From: Luteitalea pratensis
Lineage (GTDB): Bacteria > Acidobacteriota > Vicinamibacteria > Vicinamibacterales > Vicinamibacteraceae
Assembly: GCF_001618865.1 (NCBI RefSeq)
Contig: NZ_CP015136.1
Location: 5,801,001 to 5,865,000, forward strand
Direction of reading: 5' to 3'
DNA: 64,000 bases
Shown here: positions 19,449 to 28,050 of the stretch, one piece after another
How the letters are laid out: the number at the start of each line of letters is the position of its first letter
How positions within the stretch are numbered: the first letter of the stretch is position 1
Position numbers and translations under genes: made by a program
The notes under the pieces: generated by a model
The model's input: only the letters and a program-made list of their open reading frames with translations
Database searches by the model: none
Told to the model about the DNA's origin: nothing

Positions 19449-19775
19449 CTAGTCCGTGGCGTACGGGAGCAACGCCAGGAAGCGCGCCCGCTTGATGGCG
19501 ACCTGCAGCTTGCGCTGGTACTTCGCGCTGGTGCCGGTCAGGCGGCGCGGCTGGATCTTGCCGCGCTCGGGGACGAACTGCGACAGCATCCGCACGTCCT
19601 TGTAGTCGACGTAGTCGATCTTCTCCGTGCGGAACTTGCAGACGCGCTTGCGACGGAACCCGCCGCGACGTCCACCGCCACCACCGCCGCTGCGTTCGCC
19701 GCGCGCCCCGCCACCGCCGCCGCGGCCGCCGCGGCCGCCGCGATCATCGCCCTGATTCGGGTTGTCCATGCTCAT
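19449..19775 (-). CDS. rpsR: 30S ribosomal protein S18 with Gly/Arg-rich N-terminal extension
   Basis: S18 pairs with S6 on the small subunit platform. The 108-residue product has a normal S18 core from about residue 43 ([40 protein letters not shown]). Before it lies an unusual extension of RGG and GGGG tracts (residues 11-40). ATG 19775 overlaps the rpsF stop as ATGA. The Gly-rich stretch could be unstructured and RNA-binding; it is longer than in most bacteria. Confidence 0.94.
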   Translation of the reverse strand: MSMDNPNQGDDRGGRGGRGGGGGARGERSGGGGGGRRGGFRRKRVCKFRTEKIDYVDYKDVRMLSQFVPERGKIQPRRLTGTSAKYQRKLQVAIKRARFLALLPYATD

Positions 19776-20221
19776 CGCTCCATCTCCCCATCGTCCTGGT
19801 TGTCGAGAGCCGCCTGCTTGGCCATCAATTCCTCTGGCGTGGGCTCGGGCGGCAGACCGCGCGCCACACGGCGGCGACGGGTCTCGTCGTCACGACGCTG
19901 CTTCGCGCGAGCCGCCTTCTGGAGCTCCTCGTCGACGCGGACGATGAGGTGGCGGATGATCGTGTCGTTGACCTTCAGGCGGCGATCGAGTTCCTTGACG
20001 AGCTCGCCCGCGCAGCTGAACAGGAGGACGACGTAGTGCCCTTCCTTGTGGCGGCCAATCTGGTACGCGAGCCGCCGGCGGCCCCACACGTCCGCCTTGT
20101 CGATGGTGCCGCTCGCCTTGGTGACAATGCCCTCGATCAGGGACTGCAGCTCGGTCAGCTGGTCCTCTGTCGCGTCGGGCGAGGCGATGTAAACGAGTTC
20201 GTACTGCTTCTGTGCTGTCAT
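19772..20221 (-). CDS. rpsF: 30S ribosomal protein S6
   Basis: S6 binds S18 and the central domain of 16S rRNA. The 149-residue product opens [20 protein letters not shown], with [20 protein letters not shown] and [20 protein letters not shown]. An excellent AAGGAGG 4 bases before ATG 20221 fixes the start. The C-terminal tail is charged and longer than the E. coli core. Its stop overlaps rpsR, indicating coupling. Confidence 0.95.
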   Translation of the reverse strand: MTAQKQYELVYIASPDATEDQLTELQSLIEGIVTKASGTIDKADVWGRRRLAYQIGRHKEGHYVVLLFSCAGELVKELDRRLKVNDTIIRHLIVRVDEELQKAARAKQRRDDETRRRRVARGLPPEPTPEELMAKQAALDNQDDGEMER

Positions 20222-20294
20222 TCGGCCTCCTTCTGGCCTGAACGGCCACTGCGGGTTCCCGTCAATCGGCCCGACACCAGGTGTCGTGCCTCGC

Positions 20295-20906
20295 TCAGGG
20301 CTCCCCCCGCGGTGGCAAGGAGGTGGAGTCGCGCCCGCCCGGAGGCGGCGCGTTGAAGACCTGCATGGTCTTCTCGATGCCGTCGCGTGCGAAGCACTCG
20401 ACGGCGTCTGCGGCCTTGACGACCGCTTCGTCCACGACCGGCCGGAGATCCGGTGGTATCGCGGACAGGACGTGATCGGCGAGGTCACGACGCGGGTCAC
20501 CGCGTCCGACCCCGATCCGGAGCCGTGCGAACTGCTCCGTGCCGAGCACGCCGATGATCGACTTGAGGCCGTTGTGGCCCCCGGCCGACCCGAATGACCG
20601 TGCCCGCAGTTGACCCGCGGGCAGGGCCGCCTCGTCGAGCACCACGAGCAGGTCCTCGACGGGGATCTTGTAGAAGCGCAGCAGGTCGCCGACGGCGCCG
20701 CCACTGCGATTCATGAACGTGAGCGGCTTGACCAGCAGCAGCCCGCCCTCGACTCCGCGGACACGGGCGACATACGCATCGGACGGGGCGCTCTCGAAGG
20801 CCACCCCGTGCCGCGCTGCCAGGACGTCCATCGCCTTGAAGCCGACGTTGTGCAGGGTGTCCCGGTACTTCGGGCCGGGATTGCCGAGCCCCACGATCAA
20901 CTTCAC
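20295..20906 (-). CDS. pth: Peptidyl-tRNA hydrolase
   Basis: Pth recycles peptidyl-tRNA released from stalled ribosomes. The 203-residue product has IVGLGNPGPKYRDTLHNVGF (with the active-site Asn and His), PLTFMNRSGGAV, the DEAALPAG segment that replaces the more common DDLDLP, and GGHNGLKSII. The start is ATG 20906. It lies with prs, ispE, rplY and lolB-like genes, an association also known around E. coli lolB-ispE-prs-pth. Confidence 0.95.
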   Translation of the reverse strand: MKLIVGLGNPGPKYRDTLHNVGFKAMDVLAARHGVAFESAPSDAYVARVRGVEGGLLLVKPLTFMNRSGGAVGDLLRFYKIPVEDLLVVLDEAALPAGQLRARSFGSAGGHNGLKSIIGVLGTEQFARLRIGVGRGDPRRDLADHVLSAIPPDLRPVVDEAVVKAADAVECFARDGIEKTMQVFNAPPPGGRDSTSLPPRGEP

Positions 20907-20927
20907 GTCAGCGCCTCACTACCAGCT

Positions 20928-21031
20928 CAATTTCACAATTTCAGACGTTCAGAATCACAGGACCATCGCCAACCGTCGCGGCCGTTCGACCTGTGTGAAA
21001 TTCTGAAATTCTGAAATTCTTGAAATTCTGA
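20928..21031. repeat. Inverted 8-base arrays (AATTTCAG family) around a 32-base core
   Basis: The left arm (20928-20960) has AATTTCAC and AATTTCAG units. The right arm (20993-21031) has four GAAATTCT-type units of opposite sense. The core begins CCATCGCCAA, similar to the sequence just inside the left end of the S23 cassette (GCATCGCCAA near 15724). It looks like a gene-less version of that cassette. Confidence 0.65.
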
Positions 21032-21039
21032 GAGTCGCG

Positions 21040-21675
21040 CTACTTCTCCTTCGCGTCCGGCTTGCCCTTCTTGGCGACTTCCGGCTCGGCGACCGCCACC
21101 GGCGCAGCCTCTTCGGCACCAACGCGGGCCGTGACCACGTGGACCAGCAGCATGTCAGCAGGGCTGAGTGCGGTCCACTTCTGATCCTTGGCCACGTCGC
21201 GGACGTGCACGCCGTCGCCGATCATCATCCCGGATACATCGATGTCGATGTGCTCGGGAATCTCGGCCGGAAGGGTCTCGACCTCGATCTCGCGATGCAC
21301 GAAGTCGAGCACACCGCCCTGGACCTTCACGCCGCGCGGCTCGCCGTGCAGGCGGACCGCCACCTTCACGTGGACCTTCCTGGTCAGGTCGACGCGGTAG
21401 AAGTCGGCGTGCAGCAACTGGTGGGTGACCGGCTGCAGCAAGTAGGCCTTGACGATCACCTTCGTGCTCGCGCCGGCCACCTGGAGATCGATGAGGGTGT
21501 TGAGCCCAGACTCCGAGTGCAGGAGCCGCGAGAGCTCCTTCGGGCTGACGGCCACGGCCTGCGGATCCTGGCCGCCACCGTATACCACCGCGGGAATCTG
21601 GCCGGCCACGCGCAGGCGGCGGGCCTCATTCTTGCCGCGGGACTCGCGGGCGACTGCTTCGAGGGTCGTATCCAT
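21040..21675 (-). CDS. rplY: 50S ribosomal protein L25 (CTC/TL5 type)
   Basis: This protein binds 5S rRNA. The 211-residue product is the long CTC form: an N-terminal L25 domain (ESRGKNEARRLRVAGQIPAV, SGLNTLIDLQVAG, HADFYRVDLTRKVHVKVAV) and a C-terminal beta domain (IEVETLPAEIPEHIDIDVSG), then an acidic/Lys tail. ATG 21675 has AGGAG upstream; longer in-frame starts are not supported. A fragment ending CTCCTACC near 21706-21714 upstream resembles a palindromic-element edge. The pth and prs neighbours are typical. Confidence 0.94.
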   Translation of the reverse strand: MDTTLEAVARESRGKNEARRLRVAGQIPAVVYGGGQDPQAVAVSPKELSRLLHSESGLNTLIDLQVAGASTKVIVKAYLLQPVTHQLLHADFYRVDLTRKVHVKVAVRLHGEPRGVKVQGGVLDFVHREIEVETLPAEIPEHIDIDVSGMMIGDGVHVRDVAKDQKWTALSPADMLLVHVVTARVGAEEAAPVAVAEPEVAKKGKPDAKEK

Positions 21676-21729
21676 TTCTGCTCCTACTCTCAGAACGGCG
21701 GCGCCGCTCCTACCATTGGTGAACCAGCA

Positions 21730-21831
21730 CAATTTCAGAATTGCAGGAAGTTCAGAATTTCAGTCACGTCGTTGCACGCGAGGTGGTCGAAGCGCTGGGT
21801 GGAATTGTGTAATCCTGAACTTCTGACATTT
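21730..21831. repeat. Inverted 8-base arrays (AATTTCAG family), degenerate copy
   Basis: The left arm 21730-21762 has AATTTCAG-like units and the right arm 21801-21831 has opposite-sense units (AATCCTGAA, CTTCTGAC), around a core of about 38 bases. It fills the prs-rplY gap and ends 5 bases before the prs stop. Confidence 0.6.
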
Positions 21832-21835
21832 CCTT

Positions 21836-22783
21836 CTACACAAACAATGAGGACACCGAGGTCTCCTCGTGGATGCTGCGAATCGCCTGCCCGAGCAGCC
21901 GCGCCACCGACAGGCAGATGATCTTCGAGGACGAGGCACAGGCCTCGCTCTGCGGGATCGTGTTGGTGACGATCAACTTCTCGATCGGCGACAGCTCGAT
22001 GCGCTCGATCGCCGGTCCCGAGAGCACGCCGTGCACCGCGCAGGCGATGATCCGCTCGGCGCCGTTCACCTTCAGTGCCTGCGCCGCCTTCACGATCGTG
22101 CCGGCGGTGTCGATGATGTCGTCCTGCAGCACGCACGTGCGGCCGCGGACGTCACCAATCACATTCATCACCTCGGCCGCGCCCGTCTCCGAACTCCGGC
22201 GCTTGTCGATAATCGCCAGGTCCGCGCCGACGCGCTTGGCGTAGGCCCTTGCCCGTTCCGCACCACCGGCATCCGGGGAGACCACCGTGACGTTCGGGAA
22301 GTTCTGTCGCGCCAGGTAGTCGATGATGACCGGCGCGGCGAACAGGTGGTCCACCGGGATGTCGAAAAACCCCTGAATCTGGGCCTTGTGCAGGTCCATC
22401 GTCAGAATGCGGTTGGCGCCCGCCGCACTCAGCAGGTTGGCCACCAGCTTGGCCGAAATCGGCACGCGCGGCTTGTCCTTGCGATCCTGCCTCGCGTAGC
22501 CGTAGTACGGAATCACCGCGGTGATGCGCGAGGCCGACGAGCGGCGAAACGCATCGATCATCACGCAGAGTTCCATGATGTTCGCGTCCACGTGCCGCGA
22601 CGTCGGCTGCACGATGAACACGTCGGTCCCACGGATGTTCTCGTCGATCTGGAACGAGACCTCCGTGTCCGGGAATCGTTGAAGGCGCGCTTGCCCCGGC
22701 GCGACACACAGGAATTCCGAGATTTCCTGGGCCAGCTGGGGATGGGCACTTCCCGAGAACACCTTCAGATTCGATCGCGCCAT
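21836..22783 (-). CDS. prs: Ribose-phosphate pyrophosphokinase
   Basis: This enzyme makes PRPP for nucleotide, His and Trp synthesis. The 315-residue product has the class I layout: RFPDTEVSFQIDENIRG, the catalytic-loop region IPYYGYARQDRKDKPR, MDLHKAQIQGFFDIPVDHL, the flexible-loop arginine segment, and the PRPP-binding DDIIDTAGT. The start is ATG 22783. It lies downstream of tRNA-Gln and ispE. Confidence 0.97.
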   Translation of the reverse strand: MARSNLKVFSGSAHPQLAQEISEFLCVAPGQARLQRFPDTEVSFQIDENIRGTDVFIVQPTSRHVDANIMELCVMIDAFRRSSASRITAVIPYYGYARQDRKDKPRVPISAKLVANLLSAAGANRILTMDLHKAQIQGFFDIPVDHLFAAPVIIDYLARQNFPNVTVVSPDAGGAERARAYAKRVGADLAIIDKRRSSETGAAEVMNVIGDVRGRTCVLQDDIIDTAGTIVKAAQALKVNGAERIIACAVHGVLSGPAIERIELSPIEKLIVTNTIPQSEACASSSKIICLSVARLLGQAIRSIHEETSVSSLFV

Positions 22784-22859
22784 CGCCGTCCGTCGAAGCC
22801 GTTACGCACCATCAACTGCTTCCGCGCGGCCCCCTGGAACGCGCCGCGCGCGGACAGGT

Positions 22860-22934
22860 TGGCTGGGGCGGAAGGATTCGAACCTTCGAATGCGGGATTC
22901 AAAGTCCCGTGCCTTACCGCTTGGCGACGCCCCA
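22860..22934 (-). tRNA. tRNA-Gln (anticodon TTG)
   Basis: A 75-nt tRNA reads TGGGGCGTCGCCAAG at the 5' end and CGCCCCAGCCA at the 3' end on the minus strand. The anticodon TTG lies in CTTTGAA and the T-arm is GAAGGTTCGAATCCTTC. CCA is encoded. It sits between ispE and prs. Confidence 0.96.
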
Positions 22935-23113
22935 GTGTCGGCCAAAGACGCACCGGTGTTGTTCAACTCCGATGTCTGCGCACCTCCCGACCGCTGGCGA
23001 TCTGCTCGTCGCCGCATCGACACCGGGTGAAGGCTCCTCGGGGACACGTCCCCCGAGGTGCGCAAACCGATAGCCTACACGAGCGCGCTCAGCTCGACAA
23101 GCTCGGTCCGTCA

Positions 23114-23187
23114 GATAGCGCCGGGCTGTCCCCAGCCCGGCGTCCCGCGAGGTGCCGGTTCGGCCGGCTGGAACAGCCGGCCGCTAC
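23114..23187. repeat. Composite palindromic element overlapping the ispE stop
   Basis: Hairpin CGCCGGGCTG/CAGCCCGGCG (preceded by GATAG) and hairpin GGCCGGCTG/CAGCCGGCC (followed by GCTACC) lie 13 bases apart. The ispE stop TAG at 23184-23186 is supplied by the CTACC flank. Layout is as in the GGTAGG...CCTACC pairs, with different stems. Confidence 0.75.
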
Positions 23188-24155
23188 CTTACAGCTGTGG
23201 CGGACTGGTACTCGGACCGGGACAGAAGGCGCGTGTGCCACACCCGGGTGCCGTCAGGCCAGCCGGATGCCAGGGCCGCGAGGTTGGCCGCTGGCTCGAA
23301 CAGTCCGAAGCACGCCGAACCACTGCCGGACATGCCGGCATGGGCGGCGCCCGCGCCGCGTAGCCGATCGACGATGGCGCTGATCTCTGGATGCCGTGCC
23401 GACACCGGTCCTTCCAGGTCATTCCCGAAGCTCGACGTTCGGCCTTCGGCGTTCGGCCTTCGGCCTTCAACCTTCAGCGTTCGGCGTTCGGCGTTCAGCG
23501 TTCGGCGTTCGGCGTTCAGCGTTTCATCAAACCAGCCGTACGCCTGCGAAGTCGACACGCCGAACGGCGGGCGCACGAGCAGCACGGAGGCCCCTGGGAC
23601 ATCAGGCAACGGCGTCAGCAGATCACCCACACCCTCGCCCCGCATCGTCCCGCCCCACGCGAAGAAGGCGACGTCGGCGCCGAGCGGACCGATGACTTCG
23701 GCAAGTTCCGCGGCGTCGAGCGACCGACCTGCCGCGCTGGCGATCAGCCGCGCCGCGGCGGCCGCGTCGGCGCTTCCGCCACCCAGCCCCGCCGCGGCAG
23801 GCACGTGTTTTTCGAGCGCCAGTTCCCAGCCGTCGAGGGGAACGCCGAGGTGAGCCGCCATCGCCGCCGCGCCCTGCCATGCGAGATTGCGCGCGTCGGC
23901 CGGCACTCCGGCGGTGTCGCATGCCATGCCGAACGGACCGGGGCGCGCCCGCAGCGTCAGGGTGTCGGCAAGCGCGATGGACTGCAGCACCGTCGTGAGC
24001 AGGTGGTAACCGTCGGGACGCAGGCCACGCATGCGCAGGTCGAGGTTGACCTTGGCAGGTGCGTGCGTGACCCACAACGGTTGGGCCGGCTCGCCCTTGC
24101 GTGCCGAAGCCCTGGCGGAAGCGGCGAGCCCGGACGATTCTTGCCAATGGGCCAC
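23184..24155 (-). CDS. ispE: 4-diphosphocytidyl-2-C-methyl-D-erythritol kinase with three repeat insertions
   Basis: IspE phosphorylates CDP-ME in the MEP isoprenoid pathway (GHMP kinase fold). The 323-residue product has APAKVNLDLRMRGLRPDGYH, the ATP loop PAAAGLGGGSADAAAAARL and the C-terminal GMSGSGSACFGLF. Three parts look repeat-derived: residues about 9-23 come from a palindrome; residues about 210-240 are a heptad array translated as repeated NAERRTL; the last codons and stop lie in another palindrome. All keep the frame, and the core motifs are intact. Start GTG 24155 follows the lolB-like stop by one base. Confidence 0.93.
   Translation of the reverse strand: MAHWQESSGLAASARASARKGEPAQPLWVTHAPAKVNLDLRMRGLRPDGYHLLTTVLQSIALADTLTLRARPGPFGMACDTAGVPADARNLAWQGAAAMAAHLGVPLDGWELALEKHVPAAAGLGGGSADAAAAARLIASAAGRSLDAAELAEVIGPLGADVAFFAWGGTMRGEGVGDLLTPLPDVPGASVLLVRPPFGVSTSQAYGWFDETLNAERRTLNAERRTLKVEGRRPNAEGRTSSFGNDLEGPVSARHPEISAIVDRLRGAGAAHAGMSGSGSACFGLFEPAANLAALASGWPDGTRVWHTRLLSRSEYQSATAVR
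23436..23526. repeat. Heptad array (TTCGGCG family) inside ispE
   Basis: Thirteen consecutive 7-base units alternate TTCGGCC, TTCGGCG, TTCAGCG and TTCAACC. Read on the coding strand they give repeated NAERRTL. They sit in the linker before the conserved RHPEI...GMSGSGSA region of IspE. Confidence 0.9.
24088..24130. repeat. Palindromic element (CTTCGGC class) at the IspE N-terminus
   Basis: An 8-bp outer stem GGCTCGCC/GGCGAGCC encloses GTGCCGAAGCCCTGGCGGAAG-like sequence related to the CGCCTTCGCCAAGGCTACGGCG class at 29236 and 42383. It encodes the extra residues before APAKVNLDL. Confidence 0.65.
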
Positions 24156-24156
24156 G

Positions 24157-24963
24157 TCAGCGCTCCGTCAGCGTGCGACTGCGGCGCAAGTCGGCGACGG
24201 TCAGTTCGCGGGCCCCCGCGGGAACGTCCACGTCCAGCGCCCCCTCGGGCAGCGCCGCCATCGCCTCCGGCGCTTCCAGCGCCAGGACCGCATCCGTTCG
24301 GCTCGCGGTGGCGTCGGACCCGGACGGCCGCAGGCGGATGGCGGTCGGCCAGCCGGCGCTCGTCCGCGTGTACTCGATTCGCCATCGACTGTCCTGCGCG
24401 GCAACGAGCAGGAGCGTCCCGTCCGCCCCGCTGCGGAGCCACAACGCGCGGGCCTGATCGAGATCGAGCCGAGTCCACCCGCCGCTGAAGGTTGCGCCGC
24501 CCGACACGTTCCAGTCGGCGACACCGCAGCCCGACACGATGGCGAGAAGGTCCTGCGGCGTCAGGGCGACGCCCACGGCGGCGTCCAGCAATTCGAGCGC
24601 GGAGTCGCCGCGCGCGACTGCCGTCTCGCGGGGCAGGAGCAACACCGCGCCTCCCGGACGGGCCGCGAGCACGAAGACGGGCGCGCCGAAAGGCGCAAGC
24701 CCCTCGAGCCGCATCGCCTCGCGCGTCACGCCCACCTGCAAGGTGCCGCGCACGCGCTCGCCGTCGATACGTCCCGACAACCTCAGATCGGCACTGATCG
24801 CCGGATGCGTGCGGCAGGAGGCACGTGCGGCCTGTTCGGCGACGGCGACATCGGCCAGCGGCGTACCCGCGCCAGTCGGCAAGGCAAGGTTCACTTTCGG
24901 CGCACACGCGGCCGTCGCCAACAGCACAGCCGCCGAAATCGCGACCATGACCCGCTGGATCAC
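24157..24963 (-). CDS. LolB-like outer-membrane lipoprotein
   Basis: The protein (268 residues from GTG 24963) has an N-terminal signal with a lipobox, LLATAAC, followed by APKVNLALPTG. The body resembles the LolB/DUF4292 beta fold: ISADLRLSGRIDGERVRGTLQVG and LEGLAPFGAPVFVLAARPGG. LolB receives lipoproteins from LolA and inserts them in the outer membrane. Location next to ispE, prs and pth matches the E. coli lolB-ispE-prs neighbourhood, which supports the call. Start is uncertain (GTG 24963, ATG 24948 or a GTG overlapping the upstream gene). Confidence 0.7.
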   Translation of the reverse strand: MIQRVMVAISAAVLLATAACAPKVNLALPTGAGTPLADVAVAEQAARASCRTHPAISADLRLSGRIDGERVRGTLQVGVTREAMRLEGLAPFGAPVFVLAARPGGAVLLLPRETAVARGDSALELLDAAVGVALTPQDLLAIVSGCGVADWNVSGGATFSGGWTRLDLDQARALWLRSGADGTLLLVAAQDSRWRIEYTRTSAGWPTAIRLRPSGSDATASRTDAVLALEAPEAMAALPEGALDVDVPAGARELTVADLRRSRTLTER

Positions 24964-24970
24964 CGAGGGT

Positions 24971-26896
24971 CTAGTGTCCACGCGCACGCGCAATCTTCGA
25001 CTTGATTGCCGCTGCGTCGATGGACTCGCCGTCTCCCGCTAGGGCACGTTCCCACGCGGCGATCGCGCCGTTGCCGTCTTTCAACGCAAGCAGTACGTCG
25101 CCGAGGTGATCCTGAATCACCGAGTTGGACTTCGACAGGTCCGCCGCCCGCTCCAGGTGCTTGCGCGCCTCGGCCGTCCGGCCCTGCTTGAAATACGCCC
25201 AGCCCAGGCTGTCGAGGTACGACCCGTTGTCGGGGTCCTCGGTCAGCGCCTTTTCGATGAGCGACACGGCCTCGTCCATCGGGCCGCCATCCTCGACCAG
25301 CATGTAGCCAAGGTAATTGAGCGTCGGCGCGTGGGCCGGCTCGACTTCAAGCGCCTTGCGGAACGCCGCCTTGGCCTCGGGACGACGATGGAACCGCTCG
25401 AGGATCGCCCCGCGCTGGAACCAGTAGATCACCTGGTCGCCAAACGCCGGTTCCGCTTCGGCCAGCAGGGCCATGGCCTGCGGCTCGCGTCCGGCATCAG
25501 CGAGCGTGGTGGCGAGCGACAGGGTCACGGCCGGATCTTCGGGGCGACGCTTGCGCTCCTCCTCGAGGATGGCCACCGCCTCGTCGGGTTTCTTGGCGCC
25601 AAGGTAGGCCTGGGCGAGCAGTCGGCCAACCTGCACGTCGCCGGGCCTGGCGGCGCGGATCTCCTGGCCGAGGCCGATGGCGCGGTCGTAGCGACGCGCC
25701 ATGATCAACGACTGCATCAGGTAGGCGTCCATCATCGGGTCGGGGCGCGCGGCGCGTGCCTTCTCGAGGATGCCGATGGCCGTGTCCTGATGACCGAGCG
25801 CCATGTGCGCGCTGGCGAGGCGCATCGTGACGCCCATCGCGGACTGCGGGCTGCTGATGCTGCCCTTCTCGACGATCGGCGTGAGAACCTCGATCACCTT
25901 GGCATGGTCGCGGCGGTCCGCATACACCTGCGAGAGCACGACCGGCCCGCGGACATCGGCAGGCGCTATGGTCATCAGCGCCCGGGCCGTCTGCTCCGCA
26001 CCCTCGCCGTCACCGAGTTCGCGCTGCGTCTGCGCCAACAGATAGCGCGACTGCAGGTCGGTCGGCCGCGCCTCGATCACCTGCTCGAGCACCTTGCGGG
26101 CCTCCTCGGGCTTGTCGGCGCTCAGCAGGGCCGTCGCCTGCCGGACACGCAATTCGACGGCGTTGGGGTTCTCCTGCGCGGCCAGCCCGTAGGCCTCGGC
26201 GGCCTGCGTCCACCGGCGCGACTTCTCGAACAGTTCGGCCTGCTGCAGCCGGGCGCGGAAGAAGCGGGGCTCGGCGGCGAGGACCTGTTCGAGGACCTGC
26301 AAGCCCTCGGCGGTCCGGCCCGCCCGATCGAGCGCCTGCGCGAGCAGCACACCGGCCTCGAGCGCGGCGTTCTCGCCGTCGTAGACCGTCCGCAGCACCT
26401 TCACCGCATCGTCGGGGCGGTCGACCTGCAGATAGAGGCGTCCGAGCACGACGGGGATGTTCAGGTCGTAGGGCCGTCCGGCCGCGGCTTTCTCGAGGTG
26501 GCCGATGGCCTCGGCAATCGCCGCGCGATCCCGGGCTGGCGCGCTGTCGCCCTGCATCACCGAAGCAGGCACGCCGAGCACGCCGAGCATCCAGTGCGCC
26601 TCGGCGTTGTCGGGGTCGAGCGAGAGGGCCTTCGCAGCGGTCTTCTGGGCGTCCTCTGACCGGTCCTGCCGGGCATAGAGCTGGGCGAGTTCCGTGAGGA
26701 TGCCAGGCGAGACGTCCAGCCTGGCCGCCTTCTCGAGGGCCGCGATCGCGCCGGGGGCATCACCAGCGGACTCGAGTCGGCGCGCCTCGAGAAAGGCCTG
26801 GTAGGCCTCGGCGCGCGCGGCGGGACGCGGGGCAGGTGCCTGCGAGGGTCCGGGTTGGACCGCCAGCGTCACGGCCAGCAGGGCAAGAGAGAGCAT
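24971..26896 (-). CDS. Exported tetratricopeptide-repeat protein
   Basis: This 641-residue protein has an N-terminal hydrophobic segment (MLSLALLAVTLAVQPG) consistent with a signal, then TPR-like helix pairs almost end to end, for example AIAALEKAARLDVSPGILTE, DPDNAEAHWMLG and the C-terminal DEAVSLIEKALTEDPDNGSY, LDSLGWAYFKQGRTAEARKH. It is a scaffold of repeats with no enzyme motif. It heads the ispE-prs run and overlaps the lolB-like gene start region, so an envelope-assembly role is plausible but unproven. ATG 26896 is preferred to a TTG at 26902. Confidence 0.85.
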   Translation of the reverse strand: MLSLALLAVTLAVQPGPSQAPAPRPAARAEAYQAFLEARRLESAGDAPGAIAALEKAARLDVSPGILTELAQLYARQDRSEDAQKTAAKALSLDPDNAEAHWMLGVLGVPASVMQGDSAPARDRAAIAEAIGHLEKAAAGRPYDLNIPVVLGRLYLQVDRPDDAVKVLRTVYDGENAALEAGVLLAQALDRAGRTAEGLQVLEQVLAAEPRFFRARLQQAELFEKSRRWTQAAEAYGLAAQENPNAVELRVRQATALLSADKPEEARKVLEQVIEARPTDLQSRYLLAQTQRELGDGEGAEQTARALMTIAPADVRGPVVLSQVYADRRDHAKVIEVLTPIVEKGSISSPQSAMGVTMRLASAHMALGHQDTAIGILEKARAARPDPMMDAYLMQSLIMARRYDRAIGLGQEIRAARPGDVQVGRLLAQAYLGAKKPDEAVAILEEERKRRPEDPAVTLSLATTLADAGREPQAMALLAEAEPAFGDQVIYWFQRGAILERFHRRPEAKAAFRKALEVEPAHAPTLNYLGYMLVEDGGPMDEAVSLIEKALTEDPDNGSYLDSLGWAYFKQGRTAEARKHLERAADLSKSNSVIQDHLGDVLLALKDGNGAIAAWERALAGDGESIDAAAIKSKIARARGH

Positions 26897-26929
26897 GGGC
26901 AATTATCGTGTGCGTTTTCGATTGTGGTC

Positions 26930-26935
26930 TATAGT
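26930..26935 (+). promoter_or_regulatory. -10 element TATAGT placing transcription start at the GT9 GTG
   Basis: TATAGT ends 7 bases before the GTG at 26943, the spacing expected if the transcript starts at the start codon (leaderless). No clear -35 is visible. Confidence 0.4.
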
Positions 26936-26942
26936 CGCCGCC

Positions 26943-28031
26943 GTGCGCGTCTTGCTCGTGCGGCTGCGCCTGATCGGCGACGTGGTCTTCACCACGCCGA
27001 TCATCGGGGCGCTCCGGCGGGCCTGGCCGGATGCGCACCTTGCCTACCTCATCGAGCCGGCCGCGGCTCCCGTCGTCGGTCACCATCCGGCCCTGAACGA
27101 CGTCATCCTCGCACCGCGGACGCGTGGCTGGCGCCGCATCCGCGACGATTTCCGGCTCGGCCGTCGCCTGCGGCGCGACCGATACGACCTCGTGCTCGAC
27201 CTGCACAGTGGCCCGAGGGCCTCATGGCTGACCTGGCTGAGCGGCGCGCCGCGCCGGGTCGGGTTCGAGGTCCAGGGCCGGCACTGGGCCTACACCGACG
27301 TGGTGGCTCGTCCCCGCGAAATCCGGCCACGTCACTCGGTCGAGAACCAATGGGACATCCTGGCACCCGTGCTGCCGGGCCTCGAGGGCCCCTCGCCCAT
27401 GCGGGACCCGGTGACGATGGTGCACGCCCCTGAGGCGGATGCCAGCGTCGATGCCTGGATGCGTCGCGAAGGCCTGTCGGCGGCCGACAGCCTGATCGTC
27501 ATCCATGTCAGCGCCGGCAACGCATTCCGGCGGTGGCCGCTGCTCTCTTTCGTTGCGCTGGCCGATAGACTGTCCGTGGGCGAGCCCAATCGTCGTATCA
27601 TCCTGACGTCCGGACCATCGGAGGCGGCCGCGGCTGCCGAGGTGGTCCGTCTGGTGCGTGAGCGCCGGCCCTCTGCCCCGCAGGCGGTTCGAACCTGCGG
27701 AGACATGTCGTTGGACGAGTTGCACGCCCTGGTTGGTCGGGCACGGCTCTACATCGGCGGAGACAGCGGGCCGTTGCACGTCGCCGCCACTACCAGGACG
27801 CCCATCGTGGGTCTGTACGGGCCCACGTTGCCGGTGCGATCGGCACCTTGGCGTGACCCGCAGCTCTCGAGCGCGGCCGTTGATGTCGGGGCGCTGCCCT
27901 GCCGGCCGTGCCAACAACGCGTCTGCGTACCCGGAGACTTCCGGTGCCTGACGCACATCACCGTCGACGCGGTCGTCGCGGCTGCCGAGCGGGCCCTGTC
28001 GCTCCCGGCATCCCGGACCGGCGCCAACTGA
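26943..28031 (+). CDS. Glycosyltransferase family 9 (ADP-heptose:LPS heptosyltransferase-like)
   Basis: This 362-residue GT-B enzyme probably adds heptose or a similar sugar to the LPS inner core at the cytoplasmic membrane. It starts VRVLLVRLRLIGDVVFTTPI with the GT9 acceptor region, and has the donor-binding block YIGGDSGPLHVAATTRTPIV and GLYGPT. GTG 26943 is chosen because it gives the family N-terminus and sits 7 bases after TATAGT. It is divergent from the TPR gene and is followed by an O-antigen ligase and a heptose kinase. Confidence 0.88.
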   Translation: MRVLLVRLRLIGDVVFTTPIIGALRRAWPDAHLAYLIEPAAAPVVGHHPALNDVILAPRTRGWRRIRDDFRLGRRLRRDRYDLVLDLHSGPRASWLTWLSGAPRRVGFEVQGRHWAYTDVVARPREIRPRHSVENQWDILAPVLPGLEGPSPMRDPVTMVHAPEADASVDAWMRREGLSAADSLIVIHVSAGNAFRRWPLLSFVALADRLSVGEPNRRIILTSGPSEAAAAAEVVRLVRERRPSAPQAVRTCGDMSLDELHALVGRARLYIGGDSGPLHVAATTRTPIVGLYGPTLPVRSAPWRDPQLSSAAVDVGALPCRPCQQRVCVPGDFRCLTHITVDAVVAAAERALSLPASRTGAN

Positions 28032-28050
28032 GAAGGATGTCGAGCACGAC

